Below are positions 39,950 to 51,354 of a DNA stretch of 64,000 nt, in pieces. The translations under genes and the position numbers were made by a program. The notes beneath the pieces were generated by a model. It searched no databases and was not told the DNA's origin. It worked only from the letters and a program-made list of their open reading frames with translations. Numbering within the stretch: position 1 is the first letter of the stretch; every line of letters starts with the position of its first letter. The DNA is from Symbiodinium natans (Eukaryota > Sar > Dinophyceae > Suessiales > Symbiodiniaceae): contig CAJNDS010002412.1 of the NCBI GenBank assembly GCA_905221605.1, positions 1,381,386 through 1,445,385 on the forward strand, in the 5' to 3' direction.

Positions 39950-40782
39950 GTGATCTGCCATTTTGCCCTTTCCCCCGCACATGGAACATGCGCACAGCGT
40001 ACGTAGCACAGCTGACTGCATGTACATGTTGCTGTCAAGACAGAGCACTGGAATTCCTGCACGCACATGCTGCTGACAAGACACCAGTTTGCCCTTTCCC
40101 CCGCACATGGAACATGCGCACAGCGTACGTAAGCTGACTGCATGTACATGTTGCTGTCAAGACAGAGCACTGGAATTCCTGCACGCACATGCTGCTGACA
40201 AGACATCTGCCAGTTTGCCCTTTCCCCCGAACATGGAACATGCGCACAGCGTACGTAGCACAGCTGACTGCATGTACATGTTGCTGTCAAGACAGAGCAC
40301 TGGAATTCCTGCACGCACATGCTGCTGACAAGACACCAGTTTGCCCTTTCCCCCGAACATGGAACATGCGCACAGCGTACGTAGCACAGCTGACTGCATG
40401 TACATGTTGCTGTCAAGACAGAGCACTGCAATTCCTGCACGCACATGCTGCTGACAAGACACCAGTTTGCCCTTTCCCCCGAACATGGAACATGCGCACA
40501 GCGTACGTAGCACAGCTGACTGCATGTACATGTTGCTGTCAAGACAGAGCACTGCAATTCCTGCACGCACATGCTGCTGACAAGACACCAGTTTGCCCTT
40601 TCCCCCGAACATGGAACATGCGCACATTCCTGCACGCACATGCTGCTGACAAGACACCAGTTTGCCCTTTCCCCCGAACATGGAACATGCGCACAGCGTA
40701 CGTAGCGCAGCTGACTGCATGTACATGTTGCTGTCAAGACAGAGCACTGCAATTCCTGCACGCACATGCTGCTGACAAGACA
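39950..40782. repeat. 126-bp minisatellite, ~6.6 units
   Basis: Units start at TTTGCCCTTTCCCCCG: 39962, 40088, 40214, 40340, 40466, 40592, then 40661 after a 57-bp internal deletion. 126 and 57 are multiples of three, so long frames stay open on both strands (minus 288 codons, 42-residue Cys-rich repeats; plus 198). Each unit holds GCATGTACATG and ACGTAC palindromes. Confidence 0.95.
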
Positions 40783-40860
40783 TAGCGCAGCAACTTCACA
40801 ACTCTCCAAACACGTCTAACACAGCAGCTCACTCCCAAGACATGTTCTGTACAGCTCGCA

Positions 40861-41052
40861 CTAGTAGTGTTGTGAGTCGTTAGGGAAAACACTCGGAAAC
40901 ACGCCTTCGATGTTTTCCACGCGACGAGAGGTCGAGCTAGCAAACACCCTCCCTAGTAGTGTAGTGTCCTCAGGGAAAACACTGTAGCATTCCGAGACGG
41001 AGAAGGAAACACACCGTCGATGTTTTCCTAGCGACTCGAGATCGAGCTAGCC
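40861..41052. repeat. pair of ~95-bp direct repeats (iteron-like)
   Basis: Copies 40861-40952 and 40953-41052 share CTAGTAGTGT, AGGGAAAACACT, GGAAACAC, CGATGTTTTCC, GCGAC..GAG.TCGAGCTAG in the same order. Within each, GGAAAACA and TGTTTTCC can pair. A possible protein-binding or origin region; no nick site is recognised. Confidence 0.8.
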
Positions 41053-41360
41053 GTCACTGTCCTAACCTAACACGCCTCGCTTCTCATGATTGAAACTCCG
41101 GCCAAGGCGGCCACGCAGCCACAAGTCAGCAAATTATCTTGTCTGAGACGGTACGAGTAGTTGTCGTTGCTCTGCCGTTCTATATGACTGGGCTGTTGGG
41201 GGCCAATAGTCAAGAGATTCAGCGCCAACCAGCGGAACAACATACGTTTTCCTGAGATAAGTTGGCGTGCGACCAGCTTGCAGCTCTTCAGAGCAAGCAT
41301 GCCTGGCCTTCGATCTGGTCATAAGCAAATTGAATTCAGTCATTAGCGTAAACTAGGCAG

Positions 41361-43235
41361 TTACAGATCATCATCCTCAATGGGGAGTCCCGGCGCCGGC
41401 TCTGCAGCGACACCCCTCGACAGCCTGGACGCATACGCCGCAGAGCCCTGCACGATAAACCTGCACCAACTTGCGGCGCAGTGAGGTATTGGCTGCAAGG
41501 GCCCAGCCACAGCGACATGCGCATCAAATTGGATAACCCGTGACTGCATGTGCTTGACATCCTCGCGCGTCACAGGTTGCGTGACTTCCCAGAGACCATC
41601 CAGTGGGGCAGTCAAGGCCGCTCCACGGGTCCATCGGAAGTCAGGATTGCCGTCATGGTGAGCCTGGGAGACTTGAACCCGCAACACCTGACCAGCAAAA
41701 AGCTTCTTGAAGGTGACTGCAGACACTGTGGGCGAGCGTGGAGGCCGCGACGCGAACTCTGTTGGGCTGAACTCGTCCCAATAAATGAAGCGCACGCCCT
41801 TGCTAGTTGCTAAGGAGCTCAGCGCCATACTGGCACCTTGCGCCGGACAGAAGTCCACAGCCTTGCGACCAAAGACGTTGACCAGAGGGTCCAGCACCAA
41901 GCTCTTGCCGGCATTGGTGACCCCTGCTATAAGGGGCACCCGGCGAGTCTTGCTTGGGCCGTGGCATATGACCTGAGCCAAGGCAGCAGCCAATAGCTCC
42001 CCATCCACTGTCGCCTGATTCCTGCGAAAGAAATCGGACATTGCCATCCACCACAAGCACGGTCCAGAGCAAGCGCAGCTAGTACCTGCCAGACGCTGTA
42101 GCAGGTCCCAGTCTGTCTCTTGCTCTACAGCATGCAGCTTCTTCGCGTCCCGCCACTGCAGCGCGCCCTCAATGAGGTCAGGGAGGCGCTTCTGATTTCG
42201 CATGCAGTAGAGCTGGCACGCGTGCGACCCATGGTCCTGCACATACGCGAGGACGGCGTTGGGCGTCAAGAGGTTCTTCTCGAGGACCATGGCAGTGAAG
42301 TCTAGAGGGGTGAACTTCTCCACCTTGGCCTTCTTCTTGTTACCTGGACCAGGGGCGCTGGCCAGGACCTCTGCCTTCTGGCGCCGCTTCACCCAAGCGC
42401 TGGCATTGAAGGGCTCTTGCGCCTCCTCATAAAGGTTCAGGACGATGTTGCTGCTGCCTGGCACTACGTACTCATGGCATGGCCCATGGCCAACTTGCAC
42501 GCCCTCCAGTGCACCTGCTGCCTTCAGCCAGACCAAGGGAGTGAGGTCAACGGCCTGCTTGTGGTCAGTCGTAAAGACGCCGTAGCGCACCACGCTCCAC
42601 CATTGTGTGTGGGATGTGCTCCAGTGAGACGCTAGACCAGAACGGCGTCGCAGGGCCGCCTTCAACGGCAAGAAGCGGCTGAGGCAAGTCAGCTTGAGCG
42701 CCACATGGAAGTGTCTTGGCTCCTCCAAAAACACCACAAGCTTCACAGCCTCAAGCGCTTGCGTCCGAGGACGACCTCTGCCACGCCGGTTGGTGTCCTC
42801 AGCAGGATGCTGCACCGCGTCGAGCACTGCGTCCCGAATGTCTGCACGCTCCAGCCCTTCCAGGCTCTTCAGCGGTGTCTCTGCCTGCAGGGCTGTTGCT
42901 TCAAGCACAGCTGCAAACGTCACCAAGTACACCATACTGCGAGCATTGTCATCTTCCTCCGTCAACCACTCTGGTCTTGCAGGCGGCGGCTCAACTGCTG
43001 CCTCGTCCTCAGAGGACGACGAGCTCGAGTCCGAGGCTGCCATGGCACCGGTGGGCTCAGGCTGGAGCAGAACGGCCGAACTGCAGACAGGCATTGTCAA
43101 GCACTGGGGTCCTTGGACCTCACTTTGGAGACTGCAAGCTCTCGCAACCTCTGGAGTCTGTGTGAGGGCCCTGTATGAAGGGGCCAGGACGGGTGCAGAA
43201 ATGTCGTGTTTTTCAAGTTTCAAATTCGTTTCCAT
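41361..43235 (-). CDS. Rep-like protein, copy 2
   Basis: Protein identical to copy 1 over 624 codons; all motifs intact. Preferred start M65 at 43043. Confidence 0.75.
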   Translation of the reverse strand: METNLKLEKHDISAPVLAPSYRALTQTPEVARACSLQSEVQGPQCLTMPVCSSAVLLQPEPTGAMAASDSSSSSSEDEAAVEPPPARPEWLTEEDDNARSMVYLVTFAAVLEATALQAETPLKSLEGLERADIRDAVLDAVQHPAEDTNRRGRGRPRTQALEAVKLVVFLEEPRHFHVALKLTCLSRFLPLKAALRRRSGLASHWSTSHTQWWSVVRYGVFTTDHKQAVDLTPLVWLKAAGALEGVQVGHGPCHEYVVPGSSNIVLNLYEEAQEPFNASAWVKRRQKAEVLASAPGPGNKKKAKVEKFTPLDFTAMVLEKNLLTPNAVLAYVQDHGSHACQLYCMRNQKRLPDLIEGALQWRDAKKLHAVEQETDWDLLQRLAGTSCACSGPCLWWMAMSDFFRRNQATVDGELLAAALAQVICHGPSKTRRVPLIAGVTNAGKSLVLDPLVNVFGRKAVDFCPAQGASMALSSLATSKGVRFIYWDEFSPTEFASRPPRSPTVSAVTFKKLFAGQVLRVQVSQAHHDGNPDFRWTRGAALTAPLDGLWEVTQPVTREDVKHMQSRVIQFDAHVAVAGPLQPIPHCAASWCRFIVQGSAAYASRLSRGVAAEPAPGLPIEDDDL

Positions 43236-43484
43236 AGTTTCAAATTAGTTTCAAATTAGTTTCAAAATCCAGTTGCAAATTCGCTGTTAAGGGGGAACTG
43301 CAATTTCAGCGCGCGTTTTTTGAAAAAGAGGAATCTCTGAGAATTCCTAATTTTTTAGAAACGCGCGTAGAAAAATGTAATTCCCCATTAACAGCGATTT
43401 TGCAACTGGATTTTGAAACTATTTTGAAACTAATTTGAAAGTATGGAAATGAATTTGAAACTTGAAAAACGCAGCATTTTCTGC
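43195..43484. repeat. palindrome, copy 2
   Basis: Same as 38202-38491, at the same place relative to both genes. Confidence 0.9.
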
Positions 43485-43738
43485 TTCGACTGAATTTGAA
43501 ACTTGGAAAACGCTGCATTTCTGCTTCTGGCGCAAGCTGACTTAGTGGAGCAACCAGCCAATGCAGTCGAGCAGCCAGCCAACTCAACGCACCCTCCACG
43601 CCCCTCTCCCTAGGCATGAGGCCTGCTGCTACCGAACGCATGCAGCACGGCGCTCTACTGCTGGGCCGATTTTCACGCGCACTGTCTTCAAATGCTTTCA
43701 AATGGTGAAGGTGAAAGGACCGCGTGAGAACAGCCTCA

Positions 43739-44872
43739 TCATGGGTCAGAACCGCCCTCCTCGAAGAAGTAGCCCTTCGCCTCGTAAAGCCTCTGGCAGC
43801 GCCGAGCCATGTCGCCAATGCTGTTGAGGATGAAATCCTTGGGCAAGGAGCGGGCCGTGAGCTTCAAGCGCTTGATGTAGGCAGCCCGCGTTTCTTTCTT
43901 ACCCTTTGTCCACTTGCTCTCTTGCCGGCGCAGCCGCTTGTTGATCTCGGTCCAGATGGCATAATCCAACACCGACAAGTCAGGGCTGCGCTTTGGGATC
44001 TCGAAGACAAGTAAACCTGCGTCGCACTTGGCAGCAATGCCCTTGGCCGACTTGTACCCAGTAGGGTCGTTGTCCTCCAAGATCGTGAAGCGGCGTTTGG
44101 CGGGCGAAGCTTTCTTCAAGTCACGCGCCAAAGTGTGGTAGAAGCTGGCGGCAGCCTGGCCACTCCAGCGGCCATCGGTGACCTCGTGCACGGTGACAGC
44201 CTTACCTTTCCCGACGCCCACCTGCAGGAGAACCCCTTTGGCCCCGGTGTTGTGACGCAAGTTGCCAGCCTTTGGCTTCACATACCCACCACATAAGCCC
44301 TTGCCAGGGCGGCGATAGGCGCCGTATGTGGCATGCTGCGCTGCCCGGCAGCGCTCCTTCCCATTCAGGTAGACCTGGAAGTGCTTTCCATCAATGAAGG
44401 CATCAACGTTCTTGACCCACCAGGCCCTGCTCTTGCTGCGATACTTCTTGGCGAAGTGAAAGCGTGCTCGGACATCCTCGGGGGTGAGCAGAGGCTTTTC
44501 CCGCAGCTTGCGGAAGTAGATGTTGCGATCGTGCAGAGCCCTGAGAATGCTGCGGCACGAAGCCTTGGTCTTTGTTGTCTTCTTCAGGTCCTGGACGGTA
44601 ACAGTGCGCTGCCCATTGGCCTTCACGATCATGTCGTCCAGCTTCTTCTCGAGGAAGTCGACTTGCGCCATGGTTAGAGAGCAAGGGCGGCCTTGCTTCA
44701 AGACAGGCTTCTGAAGACAGAGCAAGCGGGTCACTGATGACGTGTCCCTTCCGAGCAACTCGCCGATCTCTGACGGCTTCTTGCCCTGAGAGTACCACTT
44801 CTTGGCCAGGCCGCGTTCATTCTCGGACATCTTGGTCCAACCAGCCTCCGGCATGGCGACGCTGACAGACAC
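43739..44872 (-). CDS. Tc1/mariner-like transposase, copy 2
   Basis: 377 codons, identical protein to copy 1; intact. Confidence 0.85.
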   Translation of the reverse strand: MSVSVAMPEAGWTKMSENERGLAKKWYSQGKKPSEIGELLGRDTSSVTRLLCLQKPVLKQGRPCSLTMAQVDFLEKKLDDMIVKANGQRTVTVQDLKKTTKTKASCRSILRALHDRNIYFRKLREKPLLTPEDVRARFHFAKKYRSKSRAWWVKNVDAFIDGKHFQVYLNGKERCRAAQHATYGAYRRPGKGLCGGYVKPKAGNLRHNTGAKGVLLQVGVGKGKAVTVHEVTDGRWSGQAAASFYHTLARDLKKASPAKRRFTILEDNDPTGYKSAKGIAAKCDAGLLVFEIPKRSPDLSVLDYAIWTEINKRLRRQESKWTKGKKETRAAYIKRLKLTARSLPKDFILNSIGDMARRCQRLYEAKGYFFEEGGSDP

Positions 44873-44942
44873 TGAAGGTCAAGCTGCGAGACGAGAGCTA
44901 GAAGCTGCGGCGCGCGCAGCCATGCAGCCAACAAGTCAGCGC

Positions 44943-45779
44943 GTGATCTGCCATTTTGCCCTTTCCCCCGCACATGGAACATGCGCACAGCGTACGTAGC
45001 ACAGCTAACTGCATGTACATGTTGCTGTCAAGACAGAGCACTGGAATTCCTGCACGCACATGCTGCTGACAAGACATCTGCCAGTTTGCCCTTTCCCCCG
45101 CACATGGAACATGCGCACAGCGTACGTAAGCTGACTGCATGTACATGTTGCTGTCAAGACAGAGCACTGGAATTCCTGCACGCACATGCTGCTGACAAGA
45201 CATCTGCCAGTTTGCCCTTTCCCCCGAACATGGAACATGCGCACAGCGTACGTAGCACAGCTGACTGCATGTACATGTTGCTGTCAAGACAGAGCACTGG
45301 AATTCCTGCACGCACATGCTGCTGACAAGACACCAGTTTGCCCTTTCCCCCGAACATGGAACATGCGCACAGCGTACGTAGCACAGCTGACTGCATGTAC
45401 ATGTTGCTGTCAAGACAGAGCACTGCAATTCCTGCACGCACATGCTGCTGACAAGACACCAGTTTGCCCTTTCCCCCGAACATGGAACATGCGCACAGCG
45501 TACGTAGCACAGCTGACTGCATGTACATGTTGCTGTCAAGACAGAGCACTGCAATTCCTGCACGCACATGCTGCTGACAAGACACCAGTTTGCCCTTTCC
45601 CCCGAACATGGAACATGCGCACATTCCTGCACGCACATGCTGCTGACAAGACACCAGTTTGCCCTTTCCCCCGAACATGGAACATGCGCACAGCGTACGT
45701 AGCGCAGCTGACTGCATGTACATGTTGCTGTCAAGACAGAGCACTGCAATTCCTGCACGCACATGCTGCTGACAAGACA
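44943..45779. repeat. 126-bp minisatellite, copy 2
   Basis: Four bases longer than in unit 1 (TCTG near 45078). This changes the minus-strand open frame from 288 to 302 codons (44898-45806). Confidence 0.95.
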
Positions 45780-45857
45780 TAGCGCAGCAACTTCACAACT
45801 CTCCAAACACGTCTAACACAGCAGCTCACTCCCAAGACATGTTCTGTACAGCTCGCA

Positions 45858-46049
45858 CTAGTAGTGTTGTGAGTCGTTAGGGAAAACACTCGGAAACACG
45901 CCTTCGATGTTTTCCACGCGACGAGAGGTCGAGCTAGCAAACACCCTCCCTAGTAGTGTAGTGTCCTCAGGGAAAACACTGTAGCATTCCGAGACGGAGA
46001 AGGAAACACACCGTCGATGTTTTCCTAGCGACTCGAGATCGAGCTAGCC
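45858..46049. repeat. ~95-bp direct repeat pair, copy 2
   Basis: As at 40861-41052. Confidence 0.8.
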
Positions 46050-46357
46050 GTCACTGTCCTAACCTAACACGCCTCGCTTCTCATGATTGAAACTCCGGCC
46101 AAGGCGGCCACGCAGCCACAAGTCAGCAAATTATCTTGTCTGAGACGGTACGAGTAGTTGTCGTTGCTCTGCCGTTCTATATGACTGGGCTGTTGGGGGC
46201 CAATAGTCAAGAGATTCAGCGCCAACCAGCGGAACAACATACGTTTTCCTGAGATAAGTTGGCGTGCGACCAGCTTGCAGCTCTTCAGAGCAAGCATGCC
46301 TGGCCTTCGATCTGGTCATAAGCAAATTGAATTCAGTCATTAGCGTAAACTAGGCAG

Positions 46358-48232
46358 TTACAGATCATCATCCTCAATGGGGAGTCCCGGCGCCGGCTCT
46401 GCAGCGACACCCCTCGACAGCCTGGACGCATACGCCGCAGAGCCCTGCACGATAAACCTGCACCAACTTGCGGCGCAGTGAGGTATTGGCTGCAAGGGCC
46501 CAGCCACAGCGACATGCGCATCAAATTGGATAACCCGTGACTGCATGTGCTTGACATCCTCGCGCGTCACAGGTTGCGTGACTTCCCAGAGACCATCCAG
46601 TGGGGCAGTCAAGGCCGCTCCACGGGTCCATCGGAAGTCAGGATTGCCGTCATGGTGAGCCTGGGAGACTTGAACCCGCAACACCTGACCAGCAAAAAGC
46701 TTCTTGAAGGTGACTGCAGACACTGTGGGCGAGCGTGGAGGCCGCGACGCGAACTCTGTTGGGCTGAACTCGTCCCAATAAATGAAGCGCACGCCCTTGC
46801 TAGTTGCTAAGGAGCTCAGCGCCATACTGGCACCTTGCGCCGGACAGAAGTCCACAGCCTTGCGACCAAAGACGTTGACCAGAGGGTCCAGCACCAAGCT
46901 CTTGCCGGCATTGGTGACCCCTGCTATAAGGGGCACCCGGCGAGTCTTGCTTGGGCCGTGGCATATGACCTGAGCCAAGGCAGCAGCCAATAGCTCCCCA
47001 TCCACTGTCGCCTGATTCCTGCGAAAGAAATCGGACATTGCCATCCACCACAAGCACGGTCCAGAGCAAGCGCAGCTAGTACCTGCCAGACGCTGTAGCA
47101 GGTCCCAGTCTGTCTCTTGCTCTACAGCATGCAGCTTCTTCGCGTCCCGCCACTGCAGCGCGCCCTCAATGAGGTCAGGGAGGCGCTTCTGATTTCGCAT
47201 GCAGTAGAGCTGGCACGCGTGCGACCCATGGTCCTGCACATACGCGAGGACGGCGTTGGGCGTCAAGAGGTTCTTCTCGAGGACCATGGCAGTGAAGTCT
47301 AGAGGGGTGAACTTCTCCACCTTGGCCTTCTTCTTGTTACCTGGACCAGGGGCGCTGGCCAGGACCTCTGCCTTCTGGCGCCGCTTCACCCAAGCGCTGG
47401 CATTGAAGGGCTCTTGCGCCTCCTCATAAAGGTTCAGGACGATGTTGCTGCTGCCTGGCACTACGTACTCATGGCATGGCCCATGGCCAACTTGCACGCC
47501 CTCCAGTGCACCTGCTGCCTTCAGCCAGACCAAGGGAGTGAGGTCAACGGCCTGCTTGTGGTCAGTCGTAAAGACGCCGTAGCGCACCACGCTCCACCAT
47601 TGTGTGTGGGATGTGCTCCAGTGAGACGCTAGACCAGAACGGCGTCGCAGGGCCGCCTTCAACGGCAAGAAGCGGCTGAGGCAAGTCAGCTTGAGCGCCA
47701 CATGGAAGTGTCTTGGCTCCTCCAAAAACACCACAAGCTTCACAGCCTCAAGCGCTTGCGTCCGAGGACGACCTCTGCCACGCCGGTTGGTGTCCTCAGC
47801 AGGATGCTGCACCGCGTCGAGCACTGCGTCCCGAATGTCTGCACGCTCCAGCCCTTCCAGGCTCTTCAGCGGTGTCTCTGCCTGCAGGGCTGTTGCTTCA
47901 AGCACAGCTGCAAACGTCACCAAGTACACCATACTGCGAGCATTGTCATCTTCCTCCGTCAACCACTCTGGTCTTGCAGGCGGCGGCTCAACTGCTGCCT
48001 CGTCCTCAGAGGACGACGAGCTCGAGTCCGAGGCTGCCATGGCACCGGTGGGCTCAGGCTGGAGCAGAACGGCCGAACTGCAGACAGGCATTGTCAAGCA
48101 CTGGGGTCCTTGGACCTCACTTTGGAGACTGCAAGCTCTCGCAACCTCTGGAGTCTGTGTGAGGGCCCTGTATGAAGGGGCCAGGACGGGTGCAGAAATG
48201 TCGTGTTTTTCAAGTTTCAAATTCGTTTCCAT
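46358..48232 (-). CDS. Rep-like protein, copy 3
   Basis: Identical protein to copy 1; intact. Preferred start M65 at 48040. Confidence 0.75.
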   Translation of the reverse strand: METNLKLEKHDISAPVLAPSYRALTQTPEVARACSLQSEVQGPQCLTMPVCSSAVLLQPEPTGAMAASDSSSSSSEDEAAVEPPPARPEWLTEEDDNARSMVYLVTFAAVLEATALQAETPLKSLEGLERADIRDAVLDAVQHPAEDTNRRGRGRPRTQALEAVKLVVFLEEPRHFHVALKLTCLSRFLPLKAALRRRSGLASHWSTSHTQWWSVVRYGVFTTDHKQAVDLTPLVWLKAAGALEGVQVGHGPCHEYVVPGSSNIVLNLYEEAQEPFNASAWVKRRQKAEVLASAPGPGNKKKAKVEKFTPLDFTAMVLEKNLLTPNAVLAYVQDHGSHACQLYCMRNQKRLPDLIEGALQWRDAKKLHAVEQETDWDLLQRLAGTSCACSGPCLWWMAMSDFFRRNQATVDGELLAAALAQVICHGPSKTRRVPLIAGVTNAGKSLVLDPLVNVFGRKAVDFCPAQGASMALSSLATSKGVRFIYWDEFSPTEFASRPPRSPTVSAVTFKKLFAGQVLRVQVSQAHHDGNPDFRWTRGAALTAPLDGLWEVTQPVTREDVKHMQSRVIQFDAHVAVAGPLQPIPHCAASWCRFIVQGSAAYASRLSRGVAAEPAPGLPIEDDDL

Positions 48233-48481
48233 AGTTTCAAATTAGTTTCAAATTAGTTTCAAAATCCAGTTGCAAATTCGCTGTTAAGGGGGAACTGCAA
48301 TTTCAGCGCGCGTTTTTTGAAAAAGAGGAATCTCTGAGAATTCCTAATTTTTTAGAAACGCGCGTAGAAAAATGTAATTCCCCATTAACAGCGATTTTGC
48401 AACTGGATTTTGAAACTATTTTGAAACTAATTTGAAAGTATGGAAATGAATTTGAAACTTGAAAAACGCAGCATTTTCTGC
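48192..48481. repeat. palindrome, copy 3
   Basis: As at 38202-38491. Confidence 0.9.
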
Positions 48482-48735
48482 TTCGACTGAATTTGAAACT
48501 TGGAAAACGCTGCATTTCTGCTTCTGGCGCAAGCTGACTTAGTGGAGCAACCAGCCAATGCAGTCGAGCAGCCAGCCAACTCAACGCACCCTCCACGCCC
48601 CTCTCCCTAGGCATGAGGCCTGCTGCTACCGAACGCATGCAGCACGGCGCTCTACTGCTGGGCCGATTTTCACGCGCACTGTCTTCAAATGCTTTCAAAT
48701 GGTGAAGGTGAAAGGACCGCGTGAGAACAGCCTCA

Positions 48736-49869
48736 TCATGGGTCAGAACCGCCCTCCTCGAAGAAGTAGCCCTTCGCCTCGTAAAGCCTCTGGCAGCGCC
48801 GAGCCATGTCGCCAATGCTGTTGAGGATGAAATCCTTGGGCAAGGAGCGGGCCGTGAGCTTCAAGCGCTTGATGTAGGCAGCCCGCGTTTCTTTCTTACC
48901 CTTTGTCCACTTGCTCTCTTGCCGGCGCAGCCGCTTGTTGATCTCGGTCCAGATGGCATAATCCAACACCGACAAGTCAGGGCTGCGCTTTGGGATCTCG
49001 AAGACAAGTAAACCTGCGTCGCACTTGGCAGCAATGCCCTTGGCCGACTTGTACCCAGTAGGGTCGTTGTCCTCCAAGATCGTGAAGCGGCGTTTGGCGG
49101 GCGAAGCTTTCTTCAAGTCACGCGCCAAAGTGTGGTAGAAGCTGGCGGCAGCCTGGCCACTCCAGCGGCCATCGGTGACCTCGTGCACGGTGACAGCCTT
49201 ACCTTTCCCGACGCCCACCTGCAGGAGAACCCCTTTGGCCCCGGTGTTGTGACGCAAGTTGCCAGCCTTTGGCTTCACATACCCACCACATAAGCCCTTG
49301 CCAGGGCGGCGATAGGCGCCGTATGTGGCATGCTGCGCTGCCCGGCAGCGCTCCTTCCCATTCAGGTAGACCTGGAAGTGCTTTCCATCAATGAAGGCAT
49401 CAACGTTCTTGACCCACCAGGCCCTGCTCTTGCTGCGATACTTCTTGGCGAAGTGAAAGCGTGCTCGGACATCCTCGGGGGTGAGCAGAGGCTTTTCCCG
49501 CAGCTTGCGGAAGTAGATGTTGCGATCGTGCAGAGCCCTGAGAATGCTGCGGCACGAAGCCTTGGTCTTTGTTGTCTTCTTCAGGTCCTGGACGGTAACA
49601 GTGCGCTGCCCATTGGCCTTCACGATCATGTCGTCCAGCTTCTTCTCGAGGAAGTCGACTTGCGCCATGGTTAGAGAGCAAGGGCGGCCTTGCTTCAAGA
49701 CAGGCTTCTGAAGACAGAGCAAGCGGGTCACTGATGACGTGTCCCTTCCGAGCAACTCGCCGATCTCTGACGGCTTCTTGCCCTGAGAGTACCACTTCTT
49801 GGCCAGGCCGCGTTCATTCTCGGACATCTTGGTCCAACCAGCCTCCGGCATGGCGACGCTGACAGACAC
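48736..49869 (-). CDS. Tc1/mariner-like transposase, copy 3
   Basis: Identical protein to copy 1; intact. Confidence 0.85.
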   Translation of the reverse strand: MSVSVAMPEAGWTKMSENERGLAKKWYSQGKKPSEIGELLGRDTSSVTRLLCLQKPVLKQGRPCSLTMAQVDFLEKKLDDMIVKANGQRTVTVQDLKKTTKTKASCRSILRALHDRNIYFRKLREKPLLTPEDVRARFHFAKKYRSKSRAWWVKNVDAFIDGKHFQVYLNGKERCRAAQHATYGAYRRPGKGLCGGYVKPKAGNLRHNTGAKGVLLQVGVGKGKAVTVHEVTDGRWSGQAAASFYHTLARDLKKASPAKRRFTILEDNDPTGYKSAKGIAAKCDAGLLVFEIPKRSPDLSVLDYAIWTEINKRLRRQESKWTKGKKETRAAYIKRLKLTARSLPKDFILNSIGDMARRCQRLYEAKGYFFEEGGSDP

Positions 49870-49939
49870 TGAAGGTCAAGCTGCGAGACGAGAGCTAGAA
49901 GCTGCGGCGCGCGCAGCCATGCAGCCAACAAGTCAGCGC

Positions 49940-50776
49940 GTGATCTGCCATTTTGCCCTTTCCCCCGCACATGGAACATGCGCACAGCGTACGTAGCACA
50001 GCTAACTGCATGTACATGTTGCTGTCAAGACAGAGCACTGGAATTCCTGCACGCACATGCTGCTGACAAGACATCTGCCAGTTTGCCCTTTCCCCCGCAC
50101 ATGGAACATGCGCACAGCGTACGTAAGCTGACTGCATGTACATGTTGCTGTCAAGACAGAGCACTGGAATTCCTGCACGCACATGCTGCTGACAAGACAT
50201 CTGCCAGTTTGCCCTTTCCCCCGAACATGGAACATGCGCACAGCGTACGTAGCACAGCTGACTGCATGTACATGTTGCTGTCAAGACAGAGCACTGGAAT
50301 TCCTGCACGCACATGCTGCTGACAAGACACCAGTTTGCCCTTTCCCCCGAACATGGAACATGCGCACAGCGTACGTAGCACAGCTGACTGCATGTACATG
50401 TTGCTGTCAAGACAGAGCACTGCAATTCCTGCACGCACATGCTGCTGACAAGACACCAGTTTGCCCTTTCCCCCGAACATGGAACATGCGCACAGCGTAC
50501 GTAGCACAGCTGACTGCATGTACATGTTGCTGTCAAGACAGAGCACTGCAATTCCTGCACGCACATGCTGCTGACAAGACACCAGTTTGCCCTTTCCCCC
50601 GAACATGGAACATGCGCACATTCCTGCACGCACATGCTGCTGACAAGACACCAGTTTGCCCTTTCCCCCGAACATGGAACATGCGCACAGCGTACGTAGC
50701 GCAGCTGACTGCATGTACATGTTGCTGTCAAGACAGAGCACTGCAATTCCTGCACGCACATGCTGCTGACAAGACA
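49940..50776. repeat. 126-bp minisatellite, copy 3
   Basis: Same unit structure as in unit 2, including the 57-bp deletion in the penultimate repeat. Confidence 0.95.
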
Positions 50777-50854
50777 TAGCGCAGCAACTTCACAACTCTC
50801 CAAACACGTCTAACACAGCAGCTCACTCCCAAGACATGTTCTGTACAGCTCGCA

Positions 50855-51046
50855 CTAGTAGTGTTGTGAGTCGTTAGGGAAAACACTCGGAAACACGCCT
50901 TCGATGTTTTCCACGCGACGAGAGGTCGAGCTAGCAAACACCCTCCCTAGTAGTGTAGTGTCCTCAGGGAAAACACTGTAGCATTCCGAGACGGAGAAGG
51001 AAACACACCGTCGATGTTTTCCTAGCGACTCGAGATCGAGCTAGCC
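50855..51046. repeat. ~95-bp direct repeat pair, copy 3
   Basis: As at 40861-41052. Confidence 0.8.
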
Positions 51047-51354
51047 GTCACTGTCCTAACCTAACACGCCTCGCTTCTCATGATTGAAACTCCGGCCAAG
51101 GCGGCCACGCAGCCACAAGTCAGCAAATTATCTTGTCTGAGACGGTACGAGTAGTTGTCGTTGCTCTGCCGTTCTATATGACTGGGCTGTTGGGGGCCAA
51201 TAGTCAAGAGATTCAGCGCCAACCAGCGGAACAACATACGTTTTCCTGAGATAAGTTGGCGTGCGACCAGCTTGCAGCTCTTCAGAGCAAGCATGCCTGG
51301 CCTTCGATCTGGTCATAAGCAAATTGAATTCAGTCATTAGCGTAAACTAGGCAG

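Larger units (their letters stand above)
35925..41150 (-). mobile_element. array unit 1 (5,226 bp, with leader)
   Basis: First of six head-to-tail units. Order on the plus map: leader with inverted ends, Rep-like gene (minus), palindrome, transposase gene (minus), 126-bp minisatellite, two ~95-bp direct repeats. It differs from unit 2 by the leader, a 4-bp deletion near 40085 in the minisatellite and an A/G change at ~40016. The border with the CTACCA repeat is sharp. Confidence 0.9.
41151..46147 (-). mobile_element. array unit 2 (4,997 bp, no leader)
   Basis: Same order as unit 1 but starts GTACGAGTAG without the leader. Internally indistinguishable by eye from units 3 and 4. Confidence 0.9.
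46148..51144 (-). mobile_element. array unit 3 (4,997 bp)
   Basis: No difference from unit 2 noticed. Confidence 0.9.

Noticed and set aside
39950-40782. CRISPR-like regular repeats
   Set aside because: The whole 126-bp unit is repeated with no unique spacers, in a eukaryotic context, without cas genes.
39943-40809. 288-302-codon Cys-rich repeat protein and 198-codon opposite-strand protein over the minisatellite
   Set aside because: Open frames arise because the unit length is a multiple of three; both strands are open, and 4-bp indels shift the frame between units.
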